A stretch of DNA of 44,429 nt from positions 1-44,429 of the forward strand of contig JAHDHI010000037.1 in NCBI GenBank assembly GCA_020631395.1. Reading direction: 5' to 3'. Position numbers and translations under genes: made by a program. The notes below the pieces were generated by a model. It saw only the letters and a list, made by a program, of their open reading frames with translations. It did not search any database and was not told the origin of the DNA. Shown piece by piece: positions 34,833 through 44,410 of this stretch. Origin of the DNA: Bizionia sp. (lineage in GTDB: Bacteria; Bacteroidota; Bacteroidia; Flavobacteriales; Flavobacteriaceae). The stretch's first letter is position 1. Every line of letters begins with the position of its first letter.

Positions 34833-35360
34833 TTACAACCAACCGTTTTGTTCCATTGCATTTCTTATATGAGCATAATGGTGGTTGCCATGCCAAGCAT
34901 AGTTTCCAATATTCCAATTTAACACAACCGTATCATTTGTTTCCGGATGAATGAATGTACGTTCAAAGTCTTTTCCTTTCAAACCTTTTAAAAAGTATAC
35001 CAATTTGGCATGCACAGCCTTTATATGCAACAAAGAATGTGCTATTGGTGCATCATAATCGAATTGATTGGCCCAAGCTTGCTCGTTATAGGCTTTGATA
35101 ACAGGACTATCTTCTGTCATTGCCCATTTAAAACGAATATAGCTATGATGATGACTATCGGAAATGTGATGTACCACTTGTCTTATCGTCCATCCTCCTG
35201 ATCTATAAGGTGTATTCAATTGCTCATCGTTTAATCCTTTTACCAATTGTTCCAATCGACTAGGTAGTTCTTCCAAGGTCACAATCCATTCATTGATGTG
35301 TGTTTCCGTAATTTGATTTGGACATTCGAAATGACCAATGGGATATTTTAACTTTTCCAA
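34833..35360 (-). CDS. YfiT/BstA-like DinB-fold metal-dependent transferase
   Basis: A 175-residue four-helix DinB-type protein of the YfiT branch (bacillithiol S-transferase-like metal hydrolases). Conserved histidines for the metal occur in VVHHISDSHHHSY (63-74) and in GNYAWHGNHHYAHI (152-165), and YPIGHF near the N-terminus is characteristic. In Bacteroidota it may conjugate electrophiles to a low-molecular-weight thiol, but the thiol is not evident here. The start of this gene follows the upstream lipoprotein stop by 6 bp on the minus strand, so they are likely co-transcribed. Confidence 0.88.
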   Translation of the reverse strand: MEKLKYPIGHFECPNQITETHINEWIVTLEELPSRLEQLVKGLNDEQLNTPYRSGGWTIRQVVHHISDSHHHSYIRFKWAMTEDSPVIKAYNEQAWANQFDYDAPIAHSLLHIKAVHAKLVYFLKGLKGKDFERTFIHPETNDTVVLNWNIGNYAWHGNHHYAHIRNAMEQNGWL

Positions 35361-35366
35361 AATGTA

Positions 35367-36065
35367 TTATTGTTTTTTATTGTATGCTTCTATATATCGT
35401 TTGGCTCTTCTATTGCCTGTATTGTATTGCAATGCCTTTTTATAGTTGTCGAAAGCTTGCAAACTATCTCCATTCGTTAAATAGGCTTCTCCCAAACTAT
35501 CATAAACGTTGTCGCTTTCAGGATACAAAGCTACATTGATTTTAAATATCTCGATGGCTTCCTTGTTTTTTTTCTCTCTCAACAATTTATAGCCATACTT
35601 GTTGAAAGCGTGCTCGTTTATGAATATGCTCGTTGAATCTTGTTTCTGAATTTTCAGATAGCCAGCAAGTGCCTCTTCATACGCTTTTTCCTTCAAATGT
35701 ATGCTTGGAACCTTATAAGTGTCTGCTACCTTCTTGTAATCATAGGAAATATCGGACTCATCTGTTTCGGATACTTTGGATAGATAGCGTTGTTTTGTTT
35801 CTGGGTTTTCCACAAAATGCAATATTCTATTCATTTCTATAACGGAAAACCTATTTTCTCCCAAAGCAATTGGTTTGATCTTTTCAGAGCCTCTCCACTT
35901 TAAGAACAATTCACCATCATCATAATATACATCTATAATCTCATCTTGGCTATATAGATAGCGACCAGATGTTTGCTCCATGAACTCTGGAGTGTACGTT
36001 ATGTTTTTAGAACAACTTGAAACAATGAGAATTAAACTTAGCAATACTAATAATTTGGTTTTCAT
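35367..36065 (-). CDS. TPR-containing lipoprotein
   Basis: A 232-residue lipoprotein (signal ending in LIVSSC, Cys18). Residues 30-115 are a beta-rich segment (GRYLYSQDEIIDVYYDDGELFLKWRG) of unknown family. Residues 125-228 hold three TPR-like helices pairs (KAYEEALAGYLKIQKQD, KNKEAIEIFKINVALYPES, SLQAFDNYKKALQYN). It probably serves as an envelope scaffold. Operon with the YfiT-like gene 6 bp downstream. Confidence 0.78.
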   Translation of the reverse strand: MKTKLLVLLSLILIVSSCSKNITYTPEFMEQTSGRYLYSQDEIIDVYYDDGELFLKWRGSEKIKPIALGENRFSVIEMNRILHFVENPETKQRYLSKVSETDESDISYDYKKVADTYKVPSIHLKEKAYEEALAGYLKIQKQDSTSIFINEHAFNKYGYKLLREKKNKEAIEIFKINVALYPESDNVYDSLGEAYLTNGDSLQAFDNYKKALQYNTGNRRAKRYIEAYNKKQ

Positions 36066-36112
36066 TTTGAATTCGATTTTTGATTGATTGAAAATAATAC
36101 ATTATTAAGACA

Positions 36113-36142
36113 TAAAAAAAGACGTCTCATAACAATGAGACG
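36113..36142 (-). terminator. Terminator of the cyclophilin-FKBP gene
   Basis: 8-bp stem (36123-36130 with 36135-36142), 4-nt loop, with a run of seven A at 36114-36120 on the plus strand that gives the T run for minus-strand transcription. Confidence 0.8.
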
Positions 36143-36189
36143 CCTAAAATATATTTTAGTTACTTCTTTTCTATTTAAAATAGTTGCAA

Positions 36190-37125
36190 CTATTTCACAT
36201 CCATCAATTCCACATCGAAAATCAAAATGGCATTTGGTGGAATTACTCCTCCAGCACCTCTGGCACCATACCCCAAATCACTTGGTATCACGAAACGTGC
36301 CTTGTCTCCAACATTCAAAAGACCGATACCTTCGTCCCATCCTGGAATTACTTGTCCTACTCCCAAAGGAAAATCTATTGGAGCATTGCGTTTGTATGAT
36401 GAATCGAATACGGTTCCATCTGTTAAAGATCCTTTGTAATGTACGGAAACCGTTTTGCCCTTTTCAGATTTCACTCCTGATCCTTTTTGAATGATTTGAT
36501 AACGTAATCCACTTTCGGTAGCTTCAAATCCTTCAGCATACTTATCCAATTCTGCTGCTTTTGCAGCTCTTTCCTCTACTATGCGTGCTTCACGAGCTCC
36601 TTCGAATGTTCTAAAAGCTTCAATGGCATTGAAGGCTTCAGCTTCTGCTCCAACTTTAACGATTTCCAGCGTTTTTATTTCATCACCTTGAGCAATTGCA
36701 TCCACAACATACTGCCCTTCAACGACATTCCCGAAAACTGTATGATTTCCATCCAACCAATCCGTAGCAACGTGTGTTATGAAAAATTGACTTCCATTTG
36801 TTCCAGGCCCTGAATTTGCCATAGACAAGACTCCTGGTCCACTATGTTTCAATTCCGGATGAAACTCATCATCGAATTTATAACCTGGATTTCCTGTACC
36901 TGTTCCTTGAGGACAGCCTCCTTGAATCATGAAATCTGCAATAACTCTATGAAACTTTAAGCCATCGTAGTAAGGTGTTCCTTGTGGCTTTACGTCATTC
37001 TCCATGTTTCCTTCTGCCAAAGCGACGAAATTACCTACTGTCCCTGGTGTTTTTTGAAATTCTAAAGCGACTAATATTTCGCCTTTAGTTGTATTAAATT
37101 TTGCGTATAAACCGTCTTGCATCAC
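36190..37125 (-). CDS. Peptidyl-prolyl isomerase: cyclophilin-FKBP fusion
   Basis: A 311-residue cytoplasmic foldase combining two unrelated isomerase folds. Residues 1-160 are a cyclophilin ([13 protein letters not shown], then [33 protein letters not shown]). Residues 160-205 are an Ala/Glu-rich helical linker. Residues 207-311 are an FKBP domain ([40 protein letters not shown], ending [12 protein letters not shown]). There is no signal peptide. The promoter is described separately. Confidence 0.93.
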   Translation of the reverse strand: MMQDGLYAKFNTTKGEILVALEFQKTPGTVGNFVALAEGNMENDVKPQGTPYYDGLKFHRVIADFMIQGGCPQGTGTGNPGYKFDDEFHPELKHSGPGVLSMANSGPGTNGSQFFITHVATDWLDGNHTVFGNVVEGQYVVDAIAQGDEIKTLEIVKVGAEAEAFNAIEAFRTFEGAREARIVEERAAKAAELDKYAEGFEATESGLRYQIIQKGSGVKSEKGKTVSVHYKGSLTDGTVFDSSYKRNAPIDFPLGVGQVIPGWDEGIGLLNVGDKARFVIPSDLGYGARGAGGVIPPNAILIFDVELMDVK

Positions 37126-37144
37126 ATTGTTTTTTAATGAGGTG

Positions 37145-37173
37145 CAAAGATAACAAGGATTTGCGAATTACAA
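37145..37173 (-). promoter_or_regulatory. Promoter of the cyclophilin-FKBP gene
   Basis: On the minus strand TTG (37173-37171), an 18-nt spacer and TATCTTTG (37152-37145, exact TAnnTTTG). Transcription would start near 37138, a leader of about 13 nt. Confidence 0.6.
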
Positions 37174-37325
37174 TTTATGATTCCTATTTTTTTAACTCCG
37201 GAGATAGACTGAAAAAAATCACTGTAATTTTCATTAGATTTGTTATAAAATCGCATTGATGAAACATTCATGACTAAAAAGGTAGATACACAGCGGAATG
37301 ATTATATGACTGTTACGGATGACCG

Positions 37326-37808
37326 ATGAAAAACAATAAATATAAACAGATGAAAGAAAAAATAGATAAGATTCTTGCTGCCTTCGGAAATATAAGGGCA
37401 ATGGAACGCTTGCATGTAGACGACCATACGGAAGACATTATTAAAAGCATAGATGGTACCCCCATCGGGGTTTCCAATAAAAATGTCATTTATGCAGGAT
37501 TAGATGAATTGGGCGGTTATTATTTTTTCAAGACCATAATCGTCGGAGACTTCAATGTAAAAACAACGAAAGGAGCCACACTTGCCATTGAGGCTGAGAC
37601 CTTCTCATTGAACTTGAAATCCGACATGGATGAATTAGAGTCCGAGTACTCCAATGTATCGAGAAGAAGCATTACAAACATTGACTTTGAAATAGAAAAG
37701 GAACAAGTACAATTATTGAAGAAGGGAAGCATCAAATGCTATGCATTGTCTTCAAAAAAAAGAAAGGTTGAATTTACACCTTATAAAGATAAAAACCCAA
37801 CCCAATAA
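37326..37808 (+). CDS. Hypothetical protein
   Basis: A 160-residue protein without signal peptide that I do not recognise. It is basic and mixed alpha/beta, with GVSNKNVIYAGLDELGGYYF in the centre, TLAIEAETFSLNLKSDMDELESEYSNVSRRSITNI next, and a Lys-rich tail (YALSSKKRKVEFTPYKDKN). The ATG at 37350 is an alternative start. TAGATTTG at 37235-37242 matches the -7 consensus but lacks a -33 TTG. It diverges from the isomerase gene and converges with recQ with 18 bp between. Confidence 0.65.
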   Translation: MKNNKYKQMKEKIDKILAAFGNIRAMERLHVDDHTEDIIKSIDGTPIGVSNKNVIYAGLDELGGYYFFKTIIVGDFNVKTTKGATLAIEAETFSLNLKSDMDELESEYSNVSRRSITNIDFEIEKEQVQLLKKGSIKCYALSSKKRKVEFTPYKDKNPTQ

Positions 37809-37826
37809 ACTATGTTGACAGTTAGT

Positions 37827-40019
37827 TTAATTAGCTACTTCACTGATGAATTTGATACGATACAAACGTAATTCATCATCTTCATAGTCCCCATCGAATT
37901 CATCCATTGCCACATCAATCTTGTCGGTTTCGGATTCCATGAAATAGTCATGCAATTCCTCTTGTTGATCTTCATCAAGAATGTCATCAATCCAATAATT
38001 TATGTTCAGTTTCGTACCAGAAAAGACTATGGCTTCCATTTCTTTTATAAACGAAGTCATTTCCATTCCCTTTGCCGAAGATATGTCCGTCAAAGACAGC
38101 TTTCTATCCACACTTTGAATGATATACAATTTCAACGCGGAATTGCTCCCTGTGGATTTCACTACCAAATCGTCAGGGCGGGTAATGTCATTGTCCTCTA
38201 CATACTTTGCGATCATTTTCACAAAGTCCTTTCCATATTTTTTGGCTTTACCTTCTCCAACACCGTGCACACTCCCCAATTCCGCTATGGAAATAGGATA
38301 CTTCAATGCCATATCCTCCAAGGAAGGATCCTGAAAAATGACGAATGGAGGCACTCCCAATTTTTTAGCATTGCCTTTACGTAGGTTTTTAAGCATTGTC
38401 ATCAAGGCTTTGTCCACTACAGTTCCTGCTCCATTGGACGCTGTGATGATGCTATCGTCATGCTTCTCGTCAAACTTATGGTCTTCGGTCATCATAAACG
38501 ACTTTGGAGCTTTCTCAAAGGTTTCTCCTTCTGGCTTTACCTTTATGACTCCGTAAGTCTCAATGTCCTTTTTAAGATAGCCAGCCACCAATACTTGACG
38601 TATCAAGGCCATCCAATATTTATCTTCTTTGTAATTTCCTTTTCCAAAAAAAGGCTTTGTTTCCGTCTTATGTGATTTTATCAAGGCATTTTCCTTCCCT
38701 ATGATGACGTTTACCAAATCTTTGGATTTATATTTCTCATTGGTAGACTGCACGATCCCTATCAACAATTTAACATCGTCTTTCGCTTCTTTCTGTTTTT
38801 TAGGGTGACGCATATTGTCATCCAAATCTCCTCCTTCTCCTGTTTCATTGTCAAATTCCTCCCCAAAGTAATGAAGTATGAATTTTCTCCTGGAAATGGA
38901 GGTTTCAGCAAAGGCAACGACTTCTTGTAGTAACGCCTGACCGATTTCTTGTTCGGCAACAGGTTTACCGGACATGAACTTCTCCAGTTTTTCTATGTCT
39001 TTGTAAGCATAATACGCCAAACAATGTCCTTCTCCCCCATCTCTTCCTGCTCGTCCAGTTTCTTGATAATAGCTTTCTATGCTTTTTGGAATGTCATGAT
39101 GAATTACAAAACGCACATCTGGTTTATCTATTCCCATTCCAAATGCAATGGTGGCAACGACGACATCTATGTCTTCCATCAAAAACATATCCTGATGTTT
39201 AGCTCTTGTCTTTGCATCCAGTCCTGCGTGATAAGGCACGGCTTTTATTCCATTTACCTGTAAAACTTGCGACAGTTCTTCAACTCGTTTTCTGCTCAAA
39301 CAATATATGATGCCTGTCTTTCCTTCGTTTTGCTTGACAAAACGAATGATGTCCGAATCAACATTTTTGGTCTTTGGTCGTATTTCGTAATATAGGTTGG
39401 GTCTATTGAATGAGGCTTTGAAGGTCTTAGCCCCAGTCATTCCCAAATTCTTGAGAATGTCCTCTTGTACTTTTGGAGTTGCGGTTGCCGTTAGTCCTAT
39501 TATAGGTATGTTGTCCCCTATGCGTCCTATGATGGTTTTCAGATTTCTATATTCTGGCCTGAAGTCATGTCCCCACTCGCTAATGCAGTGAGCCTCGTCC
39601 ACAGCCATGAAAGATATCTTTACAGAGCGCAAAAACTCCACATTCTCCTCTTTTGTCAAAGATTCGGGAGCTACGTACAACAGTTTTGTTATGCCATTGG
39701 TTATGTCTTCCTTTACTTGTTTTATTTCTGTCTTGTTCAGGGATGAATTGAGTACGTGTGCTACTCCATTTTCATCGGAAATTCCTCTTATGGCATCTAC
39801 TTGATTCTTCATCAACGCAATTAGAGGAGAGACAACAATCGCTGTTCCTTCCTTCATTAAAGCTGGTAATTGGTAACATAAAGACTTACCTCCACCTGTA
39901 GGCATTATGACAAATGTGTTTTGATTTGCTAAAATGCTTTCTACTACGGCTTCCTGTAAACCCTTGAATTCACCAAACCCAAAATACTTTTTTAGGGCTA
40001 AATGTATTTCACTATTCAC
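37827..40019 (-). CDS. recQ: ATP-dependent DNA helicase RecQ
   Basis: A 730-residue 3'-5' helicase in DNA repair. The helicase domain has [12 protein letters not shown] (Walker A Lys45), DEAH in [25 protein letters not shown] and [10 protein letters not shown]. The RQC region is present but the zinc-binding cysteines of E. coli RecQ are not evident (residues 340-410 read [20 protein letters not shown]), and an insertion with [17 protein letters not shown] follows. HRDC lies at about residues 540-625 ([26 protein letters not shown]). An acidic C-terminal tail closes the protein. This form is common in Flavobacteriia. Confidence 0.94.
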   Translation of the reverse strand: MNSEIHLALKKYFGFGEFKGLQEAVVESILANQNTFVIMPTGGGKSLCYQLPALMKEGTAIVVSPLIALMKNQVDAIRGISDENGVAHVLNSSLNKTEIKQVKEDITNGITKLLYVAPESLTKEENVEFLRSVKISFMAVDEAHCISEWGHDFRPEYRNLKTIIGRIGDNIPIIGLTATATPKVQEDILKNLGMTGAKTFKASFNRPNLYYEIRPKTKNVDSDIIRFVKQNEGKTGIIYCLSRKRVEELSQVLQVNGIKAVPYHAGLDAKTRAKHQDMFLMEDIDVVVATIAFGMGIDKPDVRFVIHHDIPKSIESYYQETGRAGRDGGEGHCLAYYAYKDIEKLEKFMSGKPVAEQEIGQALLQEVVAFAETSISRRKFILHYFGEEFDNETGEGGDLDDNMRHPKKQKEAKDDVKLLIGIVQSTNEKYKSKDLVNVIIGKENALIKSHKTETKPFFGKGNYKEDKYWMALIRQVLVAGYLKKDIETYGVIKVKPEGETFEKAPKSFMMTEDHKFDEKHDDSIITASNGAGTVVDKALMTMLKNLRKGNAKKLGVPPFVIFQDPSLEDMALKYPISIAELGSVHGVGEGKAKKYGKDFVKMIAKYVEDNDITRPDDLVVKSTGSNSALKLYIIQSVDRKLSLTDISSAKGMEMTSFIKEMEAIVFSGTKLNINYWIDDILDEDQQEELHDYFMESETDKIDVAMDEFDGDYEDDELRLYRIKFISEVAN

Positions 40020-40138
40020 TTTTACTGTTCAGGTTATGTTTGGTATTATAAATCATTTACATATATAAAAATACATAAAAAATATATTTATACAGCTATA
40101 TTTAATATGCTATTTAAAATTCCCTCTTAAATTTTCGC

Positions 40139-40146
40139 TAAATTTG
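40139..40146 (+). promoter_or_regulatory. Candidate -7 box upstream of kpsF
   Basis: TAAATTTG at 40139-40146 is an exact TAnnTTTG. There is no TTG at the expected distance, so the -33 element is weak or the match is incidental. Confidence 0.35.
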
Positions 40147-40231
40147 TGCCTAAAAAAAATCGTAATTGATTACGAGCTACTTAAAGATAGTAAAAATCTT
40201 TTAAAACATCAACACTAAAAACAGATACATT

Positions 40232-41197
40232 TTGACTACAAAAGACTCTATTATAAAGATTGCAAAAGAAACTATTGCACTAGAAAGTCAGTCTATTAGC
40301 AATCTCGCAAACTTATTGGACGATGACTTTGCCGAAACGGTAGAGCTCATATACAAATCCAAAGGTAGAGTCATCATAACCGGAATTGGCAAAAGTGCCA
40401 TCATTGCCACAAAAATAGTTGCTACATTGAATTCTACCGGTACACCAGCAGTCTTTATGCATGCAGCAGACGCAATACATGGTGACTTGGGGTTGATTTT
40501 GGAAGATGATGTCGTTATTTGCATTTCCAAAAGTGGAAACACCCCAGAAATAAAAGTACTGGTTCCTTTGATCAAAAATGCAAAGAACACATTGATAGCC
40601 ATTACGGGCAACAAGGATTCTTTTTTAGGCAAGCAAGCCGACCATATCTTGAATGCATATGTTGCAAAAGAAGCTTGTCCGAATAATTTGGCACCAACTA
40701 CAAGCACCACTGCACAACTGGTCATTGGGGATGCCTTGGCTGTTTGTTTGTTGGAGATAAGGGGATTCTCAAGTAGAGATTTTGCCAAGTATCATCCCGG
40801 AGGAGCTTTAGGCAAAAAGTTATACTTGAGGGTTTATGATTTGTCTTCTGCCAACCAAAAGCCGCAAGTATCTCCAGAGACGAATGTAAAGCAGGTCATC
40901 ATAGAGATTTCAGAAAAAATGTTGGGTGTTACCGCAGTTGTGGACAACAACAAGATCATAGGTATCATAACTGATGGAGATTTACGTAGAATGCTGACCA
41001 AAGTCGACAACTTTTCGAATTTGACAGCCAAAGACATCATGAGCAAGAACCCAAAGCACATTGAAGAAGATGCTATGGCTGTCGATGCCATGGAAGTTAT
41101 GGAAACCAATGGCATTTCTCAATTGTTGGTTGAAAAAGATGGCAATTATGCTGGTGTCGTCCACTTGCATGATCTAATAAAAGAAGGTATTATATAA
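40232..41197 (+). CDS. kpsF: Arabinose-5-phosphate isomerase (KpsF/GutQ)
   Basis: A 321-residue isomerase converting ribulose 5-phosphate to arabinose 5-phosphate for KDO, a lipopolysaccharide core sugar. The SIS domain spans residues 25-190 (GRVIITGIGKSAIIATKIVATLNSTGTPAVF, CISKSGNTPEIKVLVPL, with the final KYHPGGALGKKL). Two CBS domains follow (205-321). The start is a TTG. The stop shares one base with the ATG of tatC. With lptB downstream this places LPS biosynthesis in the same cluster. Confidence 0.93.
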   Translation: MTTKDSIIKIAKETIALESQSISNLANLLDDDFAETVELIYKSKGRVIITGIGKSAIIATKIVATLNSTGTPAVFMHAADAIHGDLGLILEDDVVICISKSGNTPEIKVLVPLIKNAKNTLIAITGNKDSFLGKQADHILNAYVAKEACPNNLAPTTSTTAQLVIGDALAVCLLEIRGFSSRDFAKYHPGGALGKKLYLRVYDLSSANQKPQVSPETNVKQVIIEISEKMLGVTAVVDNNKIIGIITDGDLRRMLTKVDNFSNLTAKDIMSKNPKHIEEDAMAVDAMEVMETNGISQLLVEKDGNYAGVVHLHDLIKEGII

Positions 41198-42033
41198 TGG
41201 CTAAACCCAATGTTAATGAGATGTCTTTCTTGGATCATCTCGAAGATTTAAGATGGCACCTCATTCGCATATGCATAGCAATCGTATTATGTGGTACCGT
41301 TGCTTTCCTCTTTAAGTCGTTCATTTTCGATGTCATTCTCTTCGGCCCCAGCCGAATGACGTTTCCTACCTACAAATCGCTTTGCAGCATGGCTCAGCTT
41401 GTTGGTGTGGAAGACACGACCTTTTGTGGAGAGGAATTTCCCTTCGACATACAAAGTAGAACGATGGCTGGTCAATTTTCGGCACACATATGGACTTCCA
41501 TCTATGCTGGTTTCATCATAGCTTTTCCTTATGTAATGTATCAACTATGGAAATTCATAAGTCCAGGAATGAAATCCAATGAACGAAAAAACTCCAGAGG
41601 ATTCATCATTGTTTCTTCCCTATTGTTTTTCATAGGAGTACTATTTGGCTACTACATCATAACACCTTTGTCCATTAACTTCTTGGGCAGTTATATGGTA
41701 AGTGAACAAGTTGAAAACAATTTTGACCTAAGTAGTTACATCGGTCTATTGAGAGCTTCTGTCATAGCTTCTGGTTTTATCTTCGAATTGCCAATCGTTA
41801 TTTACTTTTTAACCAAAGTAGGTTTGGTAACACCAGAATTCTTGAGAAAGTATAGAAAATTTGCCTTGGTCATCGTATTGATCTTTGCAGCAATCATAAC
41901 ACCACCGGATGTAGCCAGCCAAGTCATAGTAGCAATACCAATACTTATCTTATATGAAGTAAGTATCTATATATCAAAATTTGTAATAAAAGCTCAAGAG
42001 CGTAAAACGAAAAAAAATGTCAGAGTTAGTTAA
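41197..42033 (+). CDS. tatC: Sec-independent protein translocase TatC
   Basis: A 278-residue inner-membrane protein of the twin-arginine translocase. It has six transmembrane helices, the N-terminal MSFLDHLEDLRWHLIRI signature, and ISPGMKSNERKNSRGFII between helices 2 and 3. The AAIITPPDVASQVIVAIPIL stretch before the last helix is highly conserved. Overlaps kpsF by one base and the AhpD-like gene by 17 bp, so it is part of a tightly packed operon. No tatA is adjacent. Confidence 0.95.
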   Translation: MAKPNVNEMSFLDHLEDLRWHLIRICIAIVLCGTVAFLFKSFIFDVILFGPSRMTFPTYKSLCSMAQLVGVEDTTFCGEEFPFDIQSRTMAGQFSAHIWTSIYAGFIIAFPYVMYQLWKFISPGMKSNERKNSRGFIIVSSLLFFIGVLFGYYIITPLSINFLGSYMVSEQVENNFDLSSYIGLLRASVIASGFIFELPIVIYFLTKVGLVTPEFLRKYRKFALVIVLIFAAIITPPDVASQVIVAIPILILYEVSIYISKFVIKAQERKTKKNVRVS

Positions 42034-42367
42034 TGAATTCAACGCTTACCGTACAAAAATGAACGATAAGATTCTTTCCGACAACAATAAGATCATAAAG
42101 CGTATTTTCAATTTGGACACCAATGCTTTTGCTGCTGGCGCATTGGATGTAAAGACGAAGGAGCTACTAGGTTTGGTTGCTTCTACCGTTTTGCGTTGTG
42201 ATGATTGCATCAAATATCATTTGGAGACTTGTTACAAAGAAGGGCTTACCAGAGAGCAAGTTGTGGAAACTCTTGGCATTGCTACATTAGTTGGCGGAAC
42301 CATTGTAATTCCCCATCTAAGAAAAGCCTATGAATATTGGGATCTCCTGGAGGAAGCACAGCGTTAA
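42017..42367 (+). CDS. Carboxymuconolactone decarboxylase/AhpD-like protein
   Basis: A 116-residue protein of the AhpD-like superfamily. Glu49 and CDDCIKYH (Cys61, Cys64, His68) form the peroxidatic core. The C-terminal part (GLTREQVVETLGIATLVGGT) is typical. It probably has peroxidase or disulfide activity, and its overlap with tatC links expression. Substrate unknown. Confidence 0.9.
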   Translation: MSELVNEFNAYRTKMNDKILSDNNKIIKRIFNLDTNAFAAGALDVKTKELLGLVASTVLRCDDCIKYHLETCYKEGLTREQVVETLGIATLVGGTIVIPHLRKAYEYWDLLEEAQR

Positions 42368-42391
42368 ACTTTGCATAAATTAACTAACACG

Positions 42392-42425
42392 TTGTCTTTA
42401 GTATAAATTCATTTTACTATTTTTA
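42392..42425 (+). promoter_or_regulatory. Candidate promoter of lptB
   Basis: TTG at 42392-42394 and TATTTTTA at 42418-42425 (one mismatch to TAnnTTTG) with a 23-nt spacer, the upper limit of the usual range. It may give lptB expression separate from the upstream genes. Confidence 0.3.
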
Positions 42426-42445
42426 GCAGCGATATTTAAAAACTT

Positions 42446-43186
42446 ATGAAGCTAAAAGCCGAGAATTTAATGAAGTCCTACAATGGACGTAAAGTTGTAA
42501 AAAGTGTTTCTCTTGAGGTAAATACAGGTGAAATAGTTGGTCTTTTAGGTCCTAACGGAGCAGGAAAGACGACTTCTTTCTATATGATTGTCGGATTGAT
42601 CAAACCCAATGGAGGAAGCATTCATCTAGAAGGTACGAACATCACCAAATATCCTATGTACAAGCGTGCTCAAAATGGTATTGGCTACTTGGCACAAGAG
42701 GCTTCCGTTTTTAGAAAGTTAAGCATTGAAGACAATATTCTCAGTGTCTTGCAATTGACCAAATTAAGCAAGAAAGAGCAATTGCACAAGATGGAATCGC
42801 TGATTGATGAATTTAGCTTGGGCCACATTCGTAAGAACAGAGGAGATTTGCTCTCTGGTGGAGAGCGTCGCCGTACAGAAATTGCTCGTGCCTTGGCAAC
42901 AGATCCAAATTTCATTTTATTGGACGAACCTTTTGCCGGTGTAGATCCCGTAGCGGTTGAAGACATCCAGCGCATTATTGCTCGATTGTCCAAAAAGAAC
43001 ATAGGGATTCTCATTACAGACCATAATGTACAAGAGACCTTGGCCATTACCGACAGAACGTATCTTATGTTCGAAGGTAGTATCTTGAAAGCTGGTGAAC
43101 CTGAAGAATTGGCCAATGACGAGATGGTTCGTAAAGTATATTTGGGTCAAAATTTCGAACTTCGTAAAAAGAAGATTGATTTCTGA
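42446..43186 (+). CDS. lptB: LPS export ABC transporter ATPase LptB
   Basis: A 246-residue ATPase powering LptFG extraction of lipopolysaccharide from the inner membrane. Walker A GPNGAGKT (35-42), Q loop [18 protein letters not shown], signature LSGGERRR, Walker [14 protein letters not shown] and switch His in [10 protein letters not shown] are present, and the C-terminal region contains [10 protein letters not shown] typical of LptB. It closes the kpsF-tatC-AhpD-like-lptB cluster, 78 bp after the AhpD-like gene. Confidence 0.95.
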   Translation: MKLKAENLMKSYNGRKVVKSVSLEVNTGEIVGLLGPNGAGKTTSFYMIVGLIKPNGGSIHLEGTNITKYPMYKRAQNGIGYLAQEASVFRKLSIEDNILSVLQLTKLSKKEQLHKMESLIDEFSLGHIRKNRGDLLSGGERRRTEIARALATDPNFILLDEPFAGVDPVAVEDIQRIIARLSKKNIGILITDHNVQETLAITDRTYLMFEGSILKAGEPEELANDEMVRKVYLGQNFELRKKKIDF

Positions 43187-43308
43187 TTCTTCACCTTAAC
43201 CATAATTGTTTTTATCTTCATCTTCTTCCACATAAGTAGATAAAAGTTGCTCTTTAACTTTTAAAGATGATTGTCTCTAAGATATAAGAATTCAATTATC
43301 TAAAAATA

Positions 43309-43330
43309 AAATACGTAGACCTACGTATTT
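43309..43330. promoter_or_regulatory. Palindromic operator-like site
   Basis: AAATACGTAG, 2 nt, CTACGTATTT: a perfect 10-bp inverted repeat. It lies where the -33 region of the promoter with -7 box TATTTTTG (43351-43358) would be, so a dimeric repressor or activator site is plausible. Confidence 0.45.
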
Positions 43331-43447
43331 CATATGTAATAAAAAGCTGATATTTTTGTTCTTTAAACTGAAGTAGTTGAAAACTTCTGCTTACTCATTG
43401 AAAAAAGATGTTCACTCATTATGGTTTTTTCATAACGATGTGTTTTA

Positions 43448-43455
43448 TAACTTTG
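43448..43455 (+). promoter_or_regulatory. Candidate -7 box of the terminal lipoprotein gene
   Basis: TAACTTTG is an exact TAnnTTTG, 49 nt before the ATG. No TTG is at the usual spacing; TATTTTTG at 43351-43358 is a second candidate with a 146-nt leader. Confidence 0.4.
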
Positions 43456-43468
43456 AAATAATTAATCA

Positions 43469-43504
43469 ATAAACCTTTATATATAAATAAACCTTTATAT
43501 ATAA
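43469..43504 (+). repeat. Perfect 18-bp tandem repeat abutting a start codon
   Basis: Two exact copies of an 18-bp unit (ATAAACCTTTATATATAA), 43469-43486 and 43487-43504, end immediately before the ATG at 43505. The translation-initiation region of the gene is therefore formed by the second unit. Confidence 0.85.
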
Positions 43505-44410
43505 ATGAATCAAAAACTCAAGCAACACCTAAAAACAATGATATTCATTTTTGGAATATCCTTTTTCATTATCGGTTGTCAGAAAGACGATGATGTAAAT
43601 ACGTCCCAACAAGAATCGTTAACAACTCAAAATGTTTTTAAGGTTTCCAAAGTTGGAAAATCCACAATTGATGAGAATAGTGACTTACTTGGTAGATTGT
43701 CCAACTTGTCCGAAAAGGTTGAACAATCAAGATTGGCAAATGCCAATAAAAACATCTACTCCTCTGAAGATAACTTTTACATAAATACCGACTTTGCAAC
43801 CTATATGGAAAATACCCAAACTGGTTATCATTCCTATACCTTTCCTGTGTTTAGAACGGAGCAAACTGATGGTATTGAAAACGTGTTGTTGTCCTTGCAA
43901 GAAGGTGGGAGTTACAAGGCGTCCCTGATCGTTTACGACTTAAATGACCAAGAGCAATTGGATTTGCAAAATGAATTGAATGTGGACTTGACAGACAAGA
44001 TAACCATATACAGTTTGGAGGACGACTCGTTCGTCGATGACGTATTCAGCAAGGTGTTGGCTTCTGGGGATTGCGTAGGTATATTGATGTGTCCCTATGA
44101 AGGGAACGATCACCCAGCAGGTCAAGATTGTATAGATGCAGATCGAGGAGACTTGTATCTGGATACCTCGATGTGTGAAAGCGGAGGTGGTGGTGGAGTC
44201 GGTGATTCCGATGGAGGAGATCCTTCGGACACCGATACAGACACCTCTACTGGTCACGTTGAAGCTGGAGGAACAGGAAGCGGTTCCACTGTAGTTACCA
44301 TACCACAACCTTGGGAGGAAGTTGCTCTTTGTTTGGGATTGAATAGTGGTTATACATTTGATATGACTGCTTGGTTTGGAATGTCTAGTTTTGTTGGTAG
44401 GAATTATTAA
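43505..44410 (+). CDS. Large hypothetical lipoprotein
   Basis: A 301-residue envelope protein with a lipoprotein signal (FFIIGC, Cys25, then QKDDD). Residues 30-190 are a mixed-fold domain (VFKVSKVGKSTIDENSDLL, then NIYSSEDNFYINTDFATYME, YHSYTFPVFRTEQTDGIENV, YKASLIVYDLNDQEQL). Residues 195-230 have four cysteines, and residues 222-262 are a Gly/Asp/Ser/Thr-rich linker. The C-terminal 40 residues (PWEEVALCLGLNSGYTFDMT) are distinct. The domain plan recalls lipoproteins exported by flavobacteria; no function can be assigned. The nearby palindrome and repeats suggest regulation. Confidence 0.75.
   Translation: MNQKLKQHLKTMIFIFGISFFIIGCQKDDDVNTSQQESLTTQNVFKVSKVGKSTIDENSDLLGRLSNLSEKVEQSRLANANKNIYSSEDNFYINTDFATYMENTQTGYHSYTFPVFRTEQTDGIENVLLSLQEGGSYKASLIVYDLNDQEQLDLQNELNVDLTDKITIYSLEDDSFVDDVFSKVLASGDCVGILMCPYEGNDHPAGQDCIDADRGDLYLDTSMCESGGGGGVGDSDGGDPSDTDTDTSTGHVEAGGTGSGSTVVTIPQPWEEVALCLGLNSGYTFDMTAWFGMSSFVGRNY

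Larger units (their letters stand above)
43187..43504. other. Regulatory-looking region before the terminal lipoprotein gene
   Basis: A 318-bp gene-free stretch with three listed signals: a perfect 22-bp palindrome at 43309-43330, two -7 boxes (TATTTTTG 43351-43358 and TAACTTTG 43448-43455), and an 18-bp tandem repeat touching the ATG. No RNA gene was seen. Confidence 0.5.

Noticed and set aside
43158..43165. Further GAACTTCG motif near the end of lptB
   Set aside because: It encodes conserved LptB residues (ELRK), has no TTG 20 nt upstream and precedes no start codon nearby, so it was not counted with the promoter family.
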